DNA of 64,000 nucleotides from positions 29,785,664-29,849,663 of the forward strand of contig CM022679.1 of assembly GCA_012295275.1 (NCBI GenBank), written 5' to 3'. The stretch's first letter is position 1; each line of letters starts with the position of its first letter. Below, in pieces: positions 1-22,407 of the stretch. A program made the translations under genes and the position numbers. The DNA comes from Chrysomallon squamiferum (lineage: Eukaryota; Mollusca; Gastropoda; Neomphalida; Peltospiridae). The notes below the pieces were generated by a model. The model saw nothing but the letters and a program-made list of their open reading frames with translations, did not search any database and had not been told where the DNA came from.

Positions 1-1683
1 TAGTCCTTTTTTTTTTTTTTTAATTTCTTTTTTGAACTAATTTCTAAAATGAAATTATTATTTTTTTTTTTTTTTTTAGAAAAATCACATATCGATCTTT
101 TTCATCATCTTGAATCATCTGTAATTAAATTCTTAAGAATTATTCTTTCATTAATTAATTATACCTTTTTATCAGTAAACTATTTTTGGATAACGTTTAT
201 TCTCTATTTCCAAACAACCACAGCTAGCTATATATATATATATATACACACACACACATGAAACTTACAAATAACAAAAAGAAGTTAACATCAAAATTAG
301 CACTTAAACATCAAATCTGTCTAACAGTTTATAAAAATATTTCTAGCGTTTGCCACACGTACTAAATACATTTCTGATTTTACTAAAATTCTAAAATGAA
401 CCACAGTGAAATGCATTTTGTAAATATCCTGAATACCTTTTACATCTTATTCTCATGTCACTGTTTTGTTTATAACGTGATACCAATCTTTGCTGACAGA
501 AACAGTATATATATATATATATATATTACATTTTTCTTTCTTGTATAATTGGTATCATGTCACAACAAGAAAGGGGAAAAAACAAAACCTTCAAAAAAAC
601 ACAACACCCACCAACACCCAATAAACCCACCCAGAAAATATACACCCAGTAAATGGTTTCCATATTCGTGATTGCGTATCTGGTTAAATAACACAGAAAT
701 CTACAAAATGTATTTTGTTCATAATATCATGTGTACATGTCTATAGATAAATAAAAACAATAAATAAATTAATAATAATAATAGTAATAGTAATAATAAT
801 AATAATAATAATGCTGATGCTGCTGTTACTACTACTACTACTACTACTACTGCTACAACTAATCATTTAATACATTTAGGTAATTAGTTTCTGGCTCTGA
901 GGTATAAAATAATTTGGAAATATAAAAATATATATTTATATATATTTAACAACAATCAAACATTACAGAAACAATGACGCCAACAAAATACATTTTTGGC
1001 AAGAAAGAAAATAATCACCTGGAAAATACAAAAATATCTTTACACTGAAACCTATCACCAAGAAAACAACAACAAAACAAAACCCCAACCCCCAAAAAAA
1101 TAACAGCAGAAGAAATTTAACAAATAAAATAATAATTTGTAACAATATAAAAATTATGTTAAGCTGTAAGAAATATTAAAATATGCAGCCTGAAGAATTT
1201 TCAGTAAGGTGTCCATAACCAATACATTCTTGTCACTGTATCATCCCTTTGGTAAGAAACACAAAATAAAATAAATAATCATTCAGGAATGTTATTGAAC
1301 TATATCAAGACCAAGTAAACTGTCCCAATAAGCAAATTATTTTACTTCAAGAAAATAAATGAAGTTTAACCAACCCACATGTGCACAGTAGGAAGAAAAT
1401 AATAAAATAAACATGTGGAAATGTCGGAAATCTTGAAAAAAAACCCAACAACCCCAAAACAACAAAGAACAAAAAGTTAAAAAAAACCAGATTTTTCTTC
1501 ACCCCCACCAGAATATAATTTAGTAAGTATTCTAACTTAGTCACAGTCACATTTTTTTTTTTTTTATCAATAAAATATCACATTTTACATAAAATAAAAT
1601 GAACTGAGGTTTGGATGCAGCACTGGTTACCAGTTCAAAGACTGTTATACAGTGGAGAAAGGGAGAGAAAAGTAGAAAACTGG
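1..1683. other. AT-rich non-coding flank downstream of the transporter gene
   Basis: I see no convincing exon here. The stretch holds poly-T runs, short TA and CA tracts, an AAT/ACT trinucleotide patch near 770-850 and low-complexity A-rich sequence. The part next to position 1684 would be the 3' UTR of the minus-strand SLC15-like gene, but I cannot fix its end. Confidence 0.5.
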
Positions 1684-10039
<8,356 letters not shown>

Positions 10040-10590
10040 CTGAAACAAAAGAGAGATTTAATCTCAGTGGAAATAAATATCGGTGCTGTCTGTGATTGCT
10101 TGGCAACAATATTACTGATTTGTCGTTTGTAACATTACTAACAATACATCTGAATGATGATGATGATGATGATGATGATAACTGTAATAAAATAATTATG
10201 TTGATAATACTAATAAATATAATGGTAATATTCATGCTAACACATACACACATACACAATATATATATATATACACACATCAATATATATGTATGTATAT
10301 GTGTGTGTATATATATATATATATATACACACACACATAGATTTTTTTTAAATGTATTTTATATATATATATATATGTATGTATGTATGTACGTGAGTGT
10401 GTAAATAAATAATTTATCAATTCACAATATCTTGATTCATAATAATTGCAGAATATGAAAGAAATGATAAAAATATATTTTTCATTAAAAATTAAATAAT
10501 TATGTAGATTTAAAAGATAAAATTACTTATTTAATTAATTATTATTATTATTATTTATTTATTTTGTTCTTATAATTTATAATTTATTTA
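10040..10590. other. 5' flank of the transporter gene with microsatellites
   Basis: TTTGTTTCAG at 10040-10049 on the minus strand is a good splice acceptor for the first coding exon, implying an untranslated exon further upstream that I cannot locate. The stretch also holds an ATG trinucleotide run near 10157-10180 and TA/CA tracts (10255-10400). Confidence 0.5.
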
Positions 10591-10599
10591 TAAGCTAGT

Positions 10600-11600
10600 T
10601 AAATTATTAATATTAATTTATATTACCAGTATTTTATTTCACTTGTAAACAATGAATTTAAATTTTCTACGAAATTCAATAAATATTAATAAACGAGTTA
10701 CTTAGCTTTCAATAACTAATGAAAAAACAAGTCTATATTAACGTAATTCATAGATAATAGTTTAGACGAGTTTCACATGCAGGGCTTTTTTTAGGTATAA
10801 GGCAAACAAATAAAGTTTAGGGTATTCGCGGCTGAATTCAGTTCTTGTAGCGCCTTATTCTCGAAATCCACTTACGAAACTGTGTCTTTACTGCTTTATA
10901 AAATTTTATCCTTTTGCATTAAGAAAAAACAACCTTAAACATATGTTTTCTAACAGTTTTATCGTAATTGTTTAGTTTAGTTCCGCTTACTACGGTAACT
11001 TCCTTCTTCAAACTTTCATTCAGTTTACATTCGTAATTTAATACTTACCTGTTACGTTAAAAAATTAAATAAACTGCATGCCAGTTGTTAATAACGTAAC
11101 ATTTTGTATAATTCAATCTCCTTATGGTAGTTTTGTATGCAGTATCGATTCCGCCATTATTAATGTAAACAATGATTATCAATTCAATTCTGACTCGCGT
11201 TCGTTATGGCTCGATACATTCCGTGTTATTCCGTAGTAACATCTGCTTCACGTCTGGTTCAACCATTTAAATGTATTTTTATCGTCTGCACAGTTGTATC
11301 ACACATTTTTATAAATAAGTCAACCGATATTGTTCAAAAGATATAATTCATTTATTATTTTATTTATTATATGTACATATATGTGTGTGCGTGCGTGTAT
11401 AATATTAAATGTTAAAAAAATTCTGTTTTTTGTATTTTATTTTATTTTCTTCTTATACAATGAACGAGGGCTATGATTTCCTGCGTTTCTGGGATATCCG
11501 GTTATTTCCCGATCCAACCTGCTAACAGGGACCGAGGCATCATTTAAACCATAGTATGTACTGTTCTTCTAAATAATTTAAAATATTGATTTCCATAACA
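10600..11600. repeat. Segmental-duplication block P, copy 1
   Basis: This block recurs in direct orientation at about 32,458-33,360, and its second half recurs at 15,925-16,390. It includes a stretch around 11,070-11,230 that in the other copies has an open plus-strand reading (YGRFVCSFDSA, NVNVYQS, SDWRSLCVDEIRIIPY). Here the reading is altered and stops at a TAG near 11,236. It marks the distal edge of the gene-array unit. Confidence 0.75.
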
Positions 11601-11929
11601 CAACCTCGGTGTCACAACAATGGTTAATCTTAGTGTAGTATGCACCGGTTTTTCTTAGTGGTACTGGCACATTTAAATGTTTATATTTATCGATATTGCT
11701 GTTGTTGTTGTTGTTGTTGTTGTTGTTATTATTATTATTATTCATTATTGCATCTGCATTTTTCTTCTTCAACGCATCTGTTTTCTATTTTTTAATTTAT
11801 TCAACCAGAATATTACTAAAATTACTCTTCAATGTTTTATTTTTTAAAATTTGTTTTTATTACTTCTGTATTTCTTTTGACCTCATTGATTATCGAGCGA
11901 GGTTAAATCTAATTATTTTCAAAATGTGC

Positions 11930-12310
11930 AATTGCCGGTCTAACGTTTTTGAAAACATATAACATTTCTTTCCTTTTGTGTTTTCTGTTTGCAGTGTTAA
12001 TACAATTACTTGGTTCTCGTAATACATACATGTAAACCCATTGATCAAGGTATGTTCTGTTTGAATGTCCATTTCAAATACCTTGGACATTCGCCATGAC
12101 TTATACACCGACCCACCTACATAAACACACGCCCAGTCATACATACACGCAAACACGCACACACAAACATATACACAGAAAGAGAGAAGCGGAGAGGAAG
12201 AGAGGGAGAAAACGAGACCGGGACAGAAAAAAAGAGAGAAAGATAGATAAATAGAAAGATAGATAAATAGAAAGATAGACAGACAGGAGTAAAGAAAATG
12301 AAATAGAATC

Positions 12311-12367
<57 letters not shown>

Positions 12368-12807
12368 ATTTAAAAGTAGCAAAACATTTACTGGAAATAG
12401 TTTTTCGTTTCCATGTGGTTTTAATGAAACATAATGCAGCTTTAAAAAAATAAAAAAATAAATAAGTAAACCAGTAATTAACATTTTTTATTACTTTTTT
12501 TTAAACTTTCTTATTAATAAAATATAAAAAAGAGTATTTACATAATTCTTGCTACAAATATCTAGCTCACACGAAACATGAATTTAATTATCATATATCC
12601 TCATAAATGAGGGAATATTATCATCAATTAGCAAAACGGTGTCTTTTTACTTTTCGATAATCCTAACAAAAACGTTCATATTTTACATCGTTTAGAAGTA
12701 TCCAATATATTTCTTCTGGAAACGAATCATTGATCGTGTATCACTCTGAAAATAAAAGAAAATTCATGCATCATTAATTATTACATTCTTAGAAGAAGAA
12801 GAAGAAT

Positions 12808-12891
<84 letters not shown>

Positions 12892-12895
12892 CAAA
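11930..12895. repeat. Segmental-duplication block Q, copy 1
   Basis: Nearly the same sequence recurs at 16,790-17,805 and in part at 33,540-33,985. The shared parts include a minus-strand open stretch with the residues YKSWRMSKVFE and LINGFTCMYYENQVIVLTLQ at about 11,960-12,115, two GA arrays (12,316-12,362 and 12,813-12,888) and a conserved AT-rich core. The open stretch has no start or splice sites that I can defend. Confidence 0.8.
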
Positions 12896-13027
12896 ATATG
12901 AAGATTTATATCGATAATTGTTTATTCTGTTTTTCTGTATCGTTAATTACATAAAAAAGAAGAAGAAGAAAAGAAACTACTACTTATAATACTACTGCTA
13001 CTGATAATAATAATAAAATTATAAACA

Positions 13028-13290
13028 AAAAAAGAAGGATCTATGACCAAACTGTTTAATCTAAACAATGTAAACCTGGTTAATAGAGGGAGACTTAAAG
13101 ATACCAAGTTTTTCTGTTTTCTGTACCTTAAAGCATGATTATTTGAACAGTCCAAAGAAGAATTATAAACAAAGAAGGATCTATGACCAAACTGTTTAAC
13201 TAAACAATGTAAACCTGGTTAATAGAGGGAGACTTAAAGAGCCAAGTTTTGTACCTGAAAGCTGATTATTTGAACAGTCCAAAGAAGAGT
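13028..13290 (-). repeat. Tandem duplication of 3'-UTR sequence next to the unit 1 last exon
   Basis: A segment of about 125 bp starting AAAGAAGGATCTATGACCAA (13,028-13,150) is repeated with small deletions at 13,168-13,285, where it runs into the last coding exon of the unit 1 gene. The same sequence follows the last exon of unit 4 (34,110-34,215). It is therefore the conserved 3' UTR of this gene family. Confidence 0.75.
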
Positions 13291-13340
13291 GAAACCAGTA
13301 TGAGAGTCACTGACGCAGTCACCATAGTGCCGTCTCATGA

Positions 13341-13390
<50 letters not shown>

Positions 13391-13648
13391 CAATAATAAG
13401 AAGAAGAAGAAAGCGAGCAACAACAACATTTTATAATAATTCTTTTAAGATTTGCTAGAGCAAGATTCCTAAACTAGCGACTAGATATTTGTGATACGCT
13501 GTCAGACAATATTCATTCATTATTATTTATTATCTTTTACTTCATTTCTCTTTACTCTGAAACTGTAAAGAGGAAAAAGTCAAAACTGTAAATTTACTTC
13601 ATGAAAATGTAATATTAAACACACACACACCTATCCAAACGCGCGCAT

Positions 13649-13693
<45 letters not shown>

Positions 13694-13975
13694 TGCCAGC
13701 ATACACACAAATCACACTAAATTAACACAAACTTGAAACAATTAAAATCTAAACTAAAAATAAGACAGTCAATATTTATAAGGATTTTCAAGAAATATAA
13801 ATAATTATTACCACAAAACGTGGAGATGAAGTTGTTGGCAGTACTTAAAATGCTGCTGTAAGTACCATCTTCAGAACAACCAGCGCCGGCAACACAGTTG
13901 ACAAACACACTGTATACCCTAGGATTATAAACACATACACACATACATACGTACATACATACATACATACATACA

Positions 13976-14011
<36 letters not shown>

Positions 14012-14712
14012 TATATATAGAAAACATTTCTTTTAAAATGTTATTACTACATTTGTATTATTATTATTATTGTTGTTGTTGTTGTTGTTGTTATTGTTAT
14101 TATTGTTATTATTATTAATCTTATTATTATTATTATTATTATTATTAGCTAATTGTTAGAAATGAAAAATATAATTGTTGGTTATAAGAATACAACCGTG
14201 TTAACTTGAGTTTTAATAAATACAAAAATAAAGTTTTAAATTTTCGTTTTAAAAATGACCTCCACTCACTGACACAGTTTGCTGACATCGATGCCTGCAA
14301 CAGAAACATCATTTGTATATGTCGATGTACATACATCACCTTCTGTTGTGTTACACTGACCAGTCACCACAGCAGCGACACCTAGTGAAAGAAAAAAAAT
14401 AAATTCTTTTTGGAAATTCTGTAACCTCGACTACTGATATTTTAAAGTCTCTTATCTTGCTTTCTTTCTTTCTATATCTTCCTCTCTCTGTCTCTGTTCT
14501 GTCTTTTTCTTTTTCATTCTCTCTATCGGTAGATTTATCTCTGTCTCTCCTAATTTACTTCTTTCTGTCTTTTAACGAATGTATTTATTTATATATCTTT
14601 GTCTGTCTGACTGTCTGTCTCTCGATTGATCTATCGATTTATATCTATCAACTTTTCTCTCATCCGTGTTCTCTCTCACTTCCTACGTAATTTGTCTGAT
14701 TTACTCGAAACT

Positions 14713-14770
<58 letters not shown>

Positions 14771-14847
14771 AAATCAACATAAACATAATAAATTAATATC
14801 TTAAACTTACCAAATAAAAGGACTAACAGCAACATTACAGTCTTCAT
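13266..14847 (-). CDS. Small secreted six-cysteine protein with C-terminal GPI-type signal (unit 1)
   Basis: Exons: 14847-14811, 14381-14270, 13918-13812 and 13333-13266, giving 107 aa with consistent phases (1, 2, 1). Exon 1 is the signal peptide core MKTVMLLLVLLF. Exons 2 and 3 make one cysteine module with six Cys (QC, VC, LC, NC, GC, FC). Exon 4 gives DGTMVTASVTLILVSLFFGL ending FK-stop: a small-residue site followed by a hydrophobic tail to the C-terminus, as in GPI attachment signals. Donors and acceptors are canonical. A TATATAAAAA box lies at 14,900-14,910, about 55 bp upstream of the ATG. I do not recognise the family; the fold and ligand are unknown. The GPI interpretation is inferred from the tail; a single-pass tail anchor is the alternative. 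Confidence 0.72.
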
Positions 14848-15803
14848 GTTAGCAGCTAAGTGATCACTAACATACACAAATGAACTGGAGGCACAATTTT
14901 TTTATATACAAATCTGATCGTCAAGGGACAAACTAAAGGGTAGAGCTAGTTGCTAAGGTAAACACATGTTCTTTTTTAGCTCTCTCTCTCTTTTTTTTAT
15001 TTTTTATTTTTTTTTTAGCGTAAGTAAACCTTGGTAAACTTAAGTACAGACATTACTCGTAACTTTAGTGTTGACTTTGCGTGACAAGAACCGTCATTTT
15101 GTAACGCTCGATTTAAACAGTTAAATAAAGAAACAAATCCTTGACTACGAAATGTTTTTAATCAGGGTCAGATTTATTAGTGGCGGGAGCTGCAGCTAAC
15201 GAAAGTTACACAGATCAAAAGTGGAGGCATCGAAATCGCATCCCCTGTTTTTTCGTTTTCCTATATTTGCGTATGTGTGAATGTATATGTATATGCTGAA
15301 TGCATATATGTGACTGCGTGTGTGTATCAGTGTTAGATATGTTTTGTCTGCCTATGCTTGTATTTGACAACATGCACAGATAAACCGACTGACAGACAGA
15401 AAGTGTAGCTAAACACATAAGTAAGTATAAATAAAGACGTGTGAATGATTTATCAGTTTTATTGTATTTAACATCACAGTTAGCTACAAATCATCTCTCG
15501 TGATTATCTCCTGTTCAGTTTCATTTACCTAGAAAATCGTTTATCATCACTTTGTGTTAAATAACTAATTTTCTAAAAAATGTCATTATTTTATCTCGTT
15601 TAGAAGTAACAAGTATATTTCTTCAGAAAAAAAGTCTCTCTGATCGTGTTTAAATCTGAAAAATAAAAAATAACAAATAAAGAGGATAGCGAGGAAAAAA
15701 GGGGAGAGACTGAAATATACAATTAGAAAATTTATCTCTAAATTCTTTTGTCTTTATATTATCTTTGATTATGTTTCAATATATAATGATAATGATAATA
15801 ATA

Positions 15804-15846
<43 letters not shown>

Positions 15847-15860
15847 TGATGATGACGATG

Positions 15861-15899
<39 letters not shown>

Positions 15900-15924
15900 G
15901 TCAAAACAACAACAATAGCAACAA

Positions 15925-15930
<6 letters not shown>
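14848..15930. other. Upstream region of the unit 1 gene, including duplicated block R
   Basis: This spacer holds the promoter side of the unit 1 gene and block R (about 15,345-15,560), whose core AGACGTGTGAATGATTTATC recurs at about 27,935 and 36,297. An AAT array with an ATG patch spans 15,786-15,900. I see no convincing coding exon. Confidence 0.55.
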
Positions 15931-17810
<1,880 letters not shown>

Positions 17811-17859
17811 TATGAAGATATATCAAAAGTTTGTTCCGTTTTTCTGTATCGTTAATTAC

Positions 17860-17875
17860 ATAATAATAATAAAGT

Positions 17876-17911
<36 letters not shown>

Positions 17912-17922
17912 GTAATAATAAT

Positions 17923-17982
<60 letters not shown>

Positions 17983-18290
17983 TAGAAGAAGACGAAAACG
18001 AGGAATTTGTTATCAACAGCAAGAACAACAGCGGCGAGAAAAGGTTGTCATTTTCCAGTAACTCTATCAGATTTGTCAGAACGTGATTTGTAAATCTGCG
18101 AATAAAAATGTGTTATATGCTGTGGTGGTCACATGATATTTAATACACACACGCGCGCATCCCCCCTCCAAGGTACACAAAGCACACTAAATGAAAATAA
18201 AGAAGAAACAATTAAAAGCAAAGGTAAACACAAAAACGCTATGGTGCCGTCTCATGAAATAATAATAATAGTAACAATAATAACAATAAT

Positions 18291-18344
<54 letters not shown>

Positions 18345-18360
18345 AATAATAATTAGAAGA
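17860..18360. repeat. AAT and AAC microsatellites around the unit 2 last exon
   Basis: AAT arrays at 17,870-17,980 and an AAC array at 18,290-18,341 followed by AGA units flank the candidate last exon of the unit 2 gene (first base 18,250). Confidence 0.85.
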
Positions 18361-18596
18361 AGAAGAAGAAGAAGATTTGCTCGAACGAGATTCCTAAATT
18401 AGTGACTAAATATTTGTGATGCGCTGGCAGACAATATTTATTCATTATTATTTACTATCTTTTACTTAGACATCCGTTCATTTCTCTTTACTCTGAAACT
18501 GAAAAGAGGAAAAAGTCAAACTGTAAATTTACTTCATGGACATGTAATATTAAACAATAAAAAAACTCACACGTACATATACAAACATGCGCGCTT

Positions 18597-18656
<60 letters not shown>

Positions 18657-19302
18657 ACACACACACACACAAACACACAGACAAAGCGCTACACTAAATG
18701 AACACAAATAAAAATACGAAAAACTGTATTTAATTTCCATTTTCAAGAAGTATAAATAATTATTGCCACAATGAGTGGAGATGTATTCTTTGGATTTGGC
18801 TAAATGTTTAGCGTCAGCGGGTTCTTCAGAGCAGCGCGCCTCTTCCATGCATTTGACAAAGTCAGTCTGTATCCTAGGATTATATATATATATATATATG
18901 TATAAATTAACATTTCAATTCAAATATTTTATAAAATAAAAAGTATAACTGTTCGTTATAAGAATACAACAGTATTATCTTGAGTTTTAATAAATAAATA
19001 ATAAAGTTTTAAATTTTCGTTTTAAAAATGGCCTCCACTCACCGACACTGAGAGCTGACATCCCCGACAGGAGCACGTTCCGCTGTCGATATACATTTTG
19101 AACGTTGTGTTGTGTCACACTGATCAGTCACCACAACAGCGACACCTAGTGAGAGAAAAAACATGTTTTATACCTGTCTGTCTGACTGTCTATCTCTCGA
19201 TTGATCTATCGATTTATATCTACAAACTTTTCTCTCATCCGTGTTCTCTCTCCTTTCCTACGTAATTTGTCTGATTTACTCGAAACTGTAATAATAATAA
19301 TA

Positions 19303-19367
<65 letters not shown>

Positions 19368-19446
19368 TCAAATCAACATTAACACAATAAATTAATCTGT
19401 TACACTTACCAAATAAAAGGACTAACAGCAACATTACAGTCTTCAT
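18130..19446 (-). CDS. Six-cysteine secreted protein with a chimeric tail exon (unit 2), possibly decaying
   Basis: Exons 19446-19410, 19145-19043 and 18873-18767 encode the same signal peptide and one six-Cys module (QC, KC, QC, KC, RC, HC). Exon 2 is 9 bp shorter than in units 1 and 4, in frame. The donor after exon 3 is G|GCAATAATT, where the sister genes have G|GTAATAATT. The expected last exon begins at 18250 with the conserved GACGGCACC (DGT). After ATA it switches into sequence that in unit 4 lies in intron 3 (about 34,340-34,430). The new reading, IAFLCLPLLLIVSSLFSF and beyond, is still hydrophobic and stops near 18,130. It is either a functional gene with a new tail or a pseudogene in an early stage. 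Confidence 0.55.
18601..18680. repeat. (AC)n microsatellite in intron 3 of unit 2
   Basis: About 50 bp of perfect AC (18,601-18,652) is followed by an imperfect extension. It lies in intron 3 of the unit 2 gene, and a similar CA tract occupies the same place in unit 1 (13,655-13,687). Confidence 0.85.
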
Positions 19447-19930
19447 GTTAGCAGCTAAGTGATCACTAACATACAAAAATGGACCCAGTCAGTCAGTCAG
19501 TGCAAATCAAAGCGCGTTGTTGCGAAACTCCGTGACAAAGCCATTGCGTGTAAAAATGCGCCGGATTCTCAAAGTTTTCAGATTAAAATCTGATTGCTAA
19601 AGGACGAACAAAAGACTAGATCGAGTTGGTCTCTCTCAGTGTTTTCTTCTTTTCTTGCAACATAAAGAAACCTTAGCAAAAATATTTTCTTAACGCTGTA
19701 TTTAAAGATCAAAATAAAGTTATAATTCCTTGCTTACGAAATGTCTTTAATCAGAGTCTGATTTAGTAGTTAGATTTATTGGCGGGATCTGATCCTAAAG
19801 AAGGTTATATGCATATACGTGTGAATGTATGTATGTATACATGTGTCTAATTGAACATGTGCCAGTAACATTTAATGCATCTAAAATCTTTAACTGTTTA
19901 ATCTCCCCTCCGTGCAGATTCTTATTTTAT
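19447..19930 (-). promoter_or_regulatory. Conserved upstream region shared by the array genes, plus block S
   Basis: The sequence upstream of the unit 2 ATG recurs upstream of the unit 3 gene (27,088-27,440) and the unit 4 gene (35,293-35,570). Shared words include CAGTCAGTCAG, GTTGTTGCGAAACTCCGTGA, GCCGGATT and GGACGAACAAAAG. Block S (19,855-19,930; AATCTCCCCTCCGTGCAGAT) recurs at about 27,488 and 35,788. The GC-richer conserved words suggest a shared promoter; no TATA box is obvious in these copies. Confidence 0.5.
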
Positions 19931-19934
19931 CTAA

Positions 19935-20310
19935 TATACACACATATACACACAGATACAAACAAATACACACATACACATACACACACACACACATACA
20001 TACATACATACATAGATACACACACACACATACATACATACATACATACATAGATACACACATACATACATGCATACATACATACATATACACACAGATA
20101 CAAACAAATACACACATATACACACAGATACACACATATACACACATATACACACAGATACACACATACATATACACACACACATACATACATACATACA
20201 TAGATACACACATACATACATACATACATACATAGATACACACATACATACATACATACATACATACATACACACATACATACATACATGCATTTATACA
20301 TACATAGTAG
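19935..20310. repeat. CACA/CATA compound microsatellite
   Basis: About 370 bp of mixed CACA, CATA and CAGATA units. All six frames are open and produce repetitive peptides of no meaning. A shorter equivalent lies at 37,510-37,600, directly before block T copy 2. Confidence 0.93.
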
Positions 20311-20334
20311 AAACAACTAGAAAGAAAAATAAAT

Positions 20335-20830
20335 GAGTAATTTTACTTTTTCTGAAACTGCAAGTAATTGCTTGAATTATAATAGCACTTATTCTGTTTA
20401 ATGTAATTTTAGTAAAATAGAACTGAACATATGTGGCGATGTATATTACTACATCTCCAAGCCTAGTATGAGCTCGCTATATTGTATGTTTAAATTACAC
20501 TTTGCAGAACAAATAATTACTTTGAAGATAAATAAGATTATTGGATATGATTTAAGAAAATCGAGTAAATATTTACAATTAAAACAATTTACATCCAAGA
20601 AGCTACTAGGAAAAAGTTACCCAACTTTCACTACTTAACCAATAATAGGTTTTTTCTCTCTTTCCTTGTAAAAAGTGTATGAAATAACAATATGGTGGCT
20701 ACATATATTTGATCTATTGCCACACAAGAGATTTTCTCAAAACTTATCTTCAGTTTAGGAACCTTTAAAAAGCATTAAATATATTAAAGTAACCATTTTA
20801 AGTTTTAAAGCTATGAAAGGTTTATATGCG
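20335..20830 (+). repeat. Block T, copy of the region just upstream of the large receptor gene
   Basis: This sequence is highly similar, in direct orientation, to 37,628-38,104, the region immediately upstream of the plus-strand receptor gene (ATG at 38,309). The shared stretch includes AATTGCTTGAATTATAAT and GAAATAACAATATGGTGGCT. The copy here ends just before the inverted receptor 3' end (20,967), so a promoter copy faces the wrong way relative to the exons beside it. Confidence 0.85.
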
Positions 20831-20966
20831 TCCAGTGAAACTTTCAGATTATAAAGTTAGTAAAAGTATAAAAACTAATTTGTAAATTGCAAAAGCTATC
20901 AGAGATGAAAGCAGTCAGGGTAAGTTGATGATGAATAATAAAGAAAGATTCATGAAACTGACCAAA

Positions 20967-21175
20967 TCAGTTTTCCACATTTTCGTAGGGTTGCAGTGTA
21001 GCATATGGTCTTTCTCTTCGTTCCTGGAGGCTGTCATAAGAATGATCTGGCTCTGTAAGTGTGTCTGACTCAGGCTGAACACTCTGCCTGGATTCCTGAT
21101 CACTGTTATTCAGGTTAGTTTCATTTGCAACTTCATAAAAATCCAAGTAATCATATGCTGCCTCATTATGAGTTC
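20967..21175 (-). pseudogene. Last exon of an inverted partial receptor copy: ITAM-bearing cytoplasmic tail
   Basis: From an acceptor at GATACAG|GAACTC (first exon base 21175, phase 1) the exon runs GTHNEAAYDYLDFYEVANE to a stop at 20967, about 69 residues. It contains HSYDSLQERRERPYATLQ and then PYENVEN: YDSL and YATL are separated by seven residues, matching the ITAM consensus YxxL/I-x(6-8)-YxxL/I, with YDYL and YENV as further tyrosine motifs. An alternative acceptor at 21,259 would extend the exon in the same phase. Known: paired ITAM tyrosines recruit tandem-SH2 kinases (Syk, Shark). I class the locus as a fragment because its upstream exons are truncated, but this exon itself shows no damage. 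Confidence 0.6.
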
Positions 21176-21311
21176 CTGTATCAAATGGTAAAATACTCTG
21201 ATTAGTCATAATATTAAAATCAAAGAAATATAAAACTTTTGTGTCAGTATCTAAATTAGTGTATGTTAACACACTGTCACTACAGATTTGGTACATAGTC
21301 ACTGCATGCAT

Positions 21312-22272
21312 AGTGAAATTATAACAAATAAGTCATAAATAATTATTAAGGTAGATTTTGAAATTACATTTTGGGGATCAAATAATTAGTTATGCTTTCA
21401 AAATAATTAACTGTTACCTAAAGTAATACAGACTTACAACACAAACAAAATTTTATTATTCATAGAATGAGTGGCATTAATGACTTTAAGTTATCATTAA
21501 TAATAGCTAATTAAAAAAAGAAGAAGAAGAAGAAAGAAACAACAGAGACACAAAATCTCAGAAATGAATAAATCTATGCCACAATATATAACTTACACAC
21601 TGACACAAATATATATATCATAAAAACACAGTACATTTATTATTACACAGACACTAATATACATATCATTATACAGACACAAATGTACTAAGTACACAAA
21701 CGCAGATATAACATTTTTATATAGAGAGAAATATACTTACTTATATGCAGAGTTATACATATTATTAAACACACACAAATATAGATATCATTACAGACAC
21801 AAGTATACATATTTACACAAAGACACAAATATAAATGTTTTTTTAAGTGCAGAAAACCCCAAACCAGCATAAAATAGAATAGCGAGCTAAAAGATTTGAA
21901 GGTAACTTTATATGTTGAATCACCACCATTGTACTGATTCCTGGAAGGAGAACTAAGCTGACAGTTCAGTTTATACAAAATAGTATGTTACCATAGAACT
22001 GTTCATATTTACTATCATTGTCAATTTAATTTTACAAGCTTCTGAATTTTAGTTATATTTTACCCCTGCTTTATCCTGTCACCTGGCCTGTAGTATATCT
22101 CACTCAGCAGATCATTTCCCTGAACTTGTACAGGACATAACTTTACTTTCCTACAGCTTTTGTATCGATAATTGTTAACACTCTATTTCCTTTTAAAACA
22201 CAGATTAATAAAGTAAAAAATATAAAGATCTAAAACAGTTTAGACTGCGAATTAACTGAGCAATTATCTTAC
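21312..22272. other. Intron-like sequence between tail and transmembrane exons
   Basis: Apart from an AGAAGA run near 21,518-21,535 and CA-rich patches (21,590-21,830), nothing is recognisable here. It would be the last intron of the inverted receptor fragment. Confidence 0.5.
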
Positions 22273-22407
22273 CTATTTTAGAAATTAAACAACCTTGCCT
22301 TCGTAACAGTAAAATGATGACTATAAATACGAAAGATATAACAACGATCCCAGACACACTCCCAATAATAATATAAATTTGTTCTGGCAGTGCATCTGAT
22401 TTAATAT
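22273..22407 (-). pseudogene. Transmembrane exon of the inverted receptor copy
   Basis: The exon runs from TTTTCAG|AT (first base 22407) to AAATAG|GTAAG (last base 22273), phase 1 to 1, and reads DIKSDALPEQ, then IYIIIGSVSGIVVISFVFIV and IILLLRRQGCL. This is a single membrane span of about 23 residues followed by a basic stop-transfer RRQ, so the type I orientation puts the next exon in the cytosol. It splices in phase to the ITAM exon at 21175. The complete plus-strand receptor presumably has an equivalent exon beyond 64 kb. Confidence 0.68.

Noticed and set aside
19829-20336. Overlapping frames rich in His/Thr and Cys/Val/Tyr
   Set aside because: CACA/CATA microsatellite translation on both strands.
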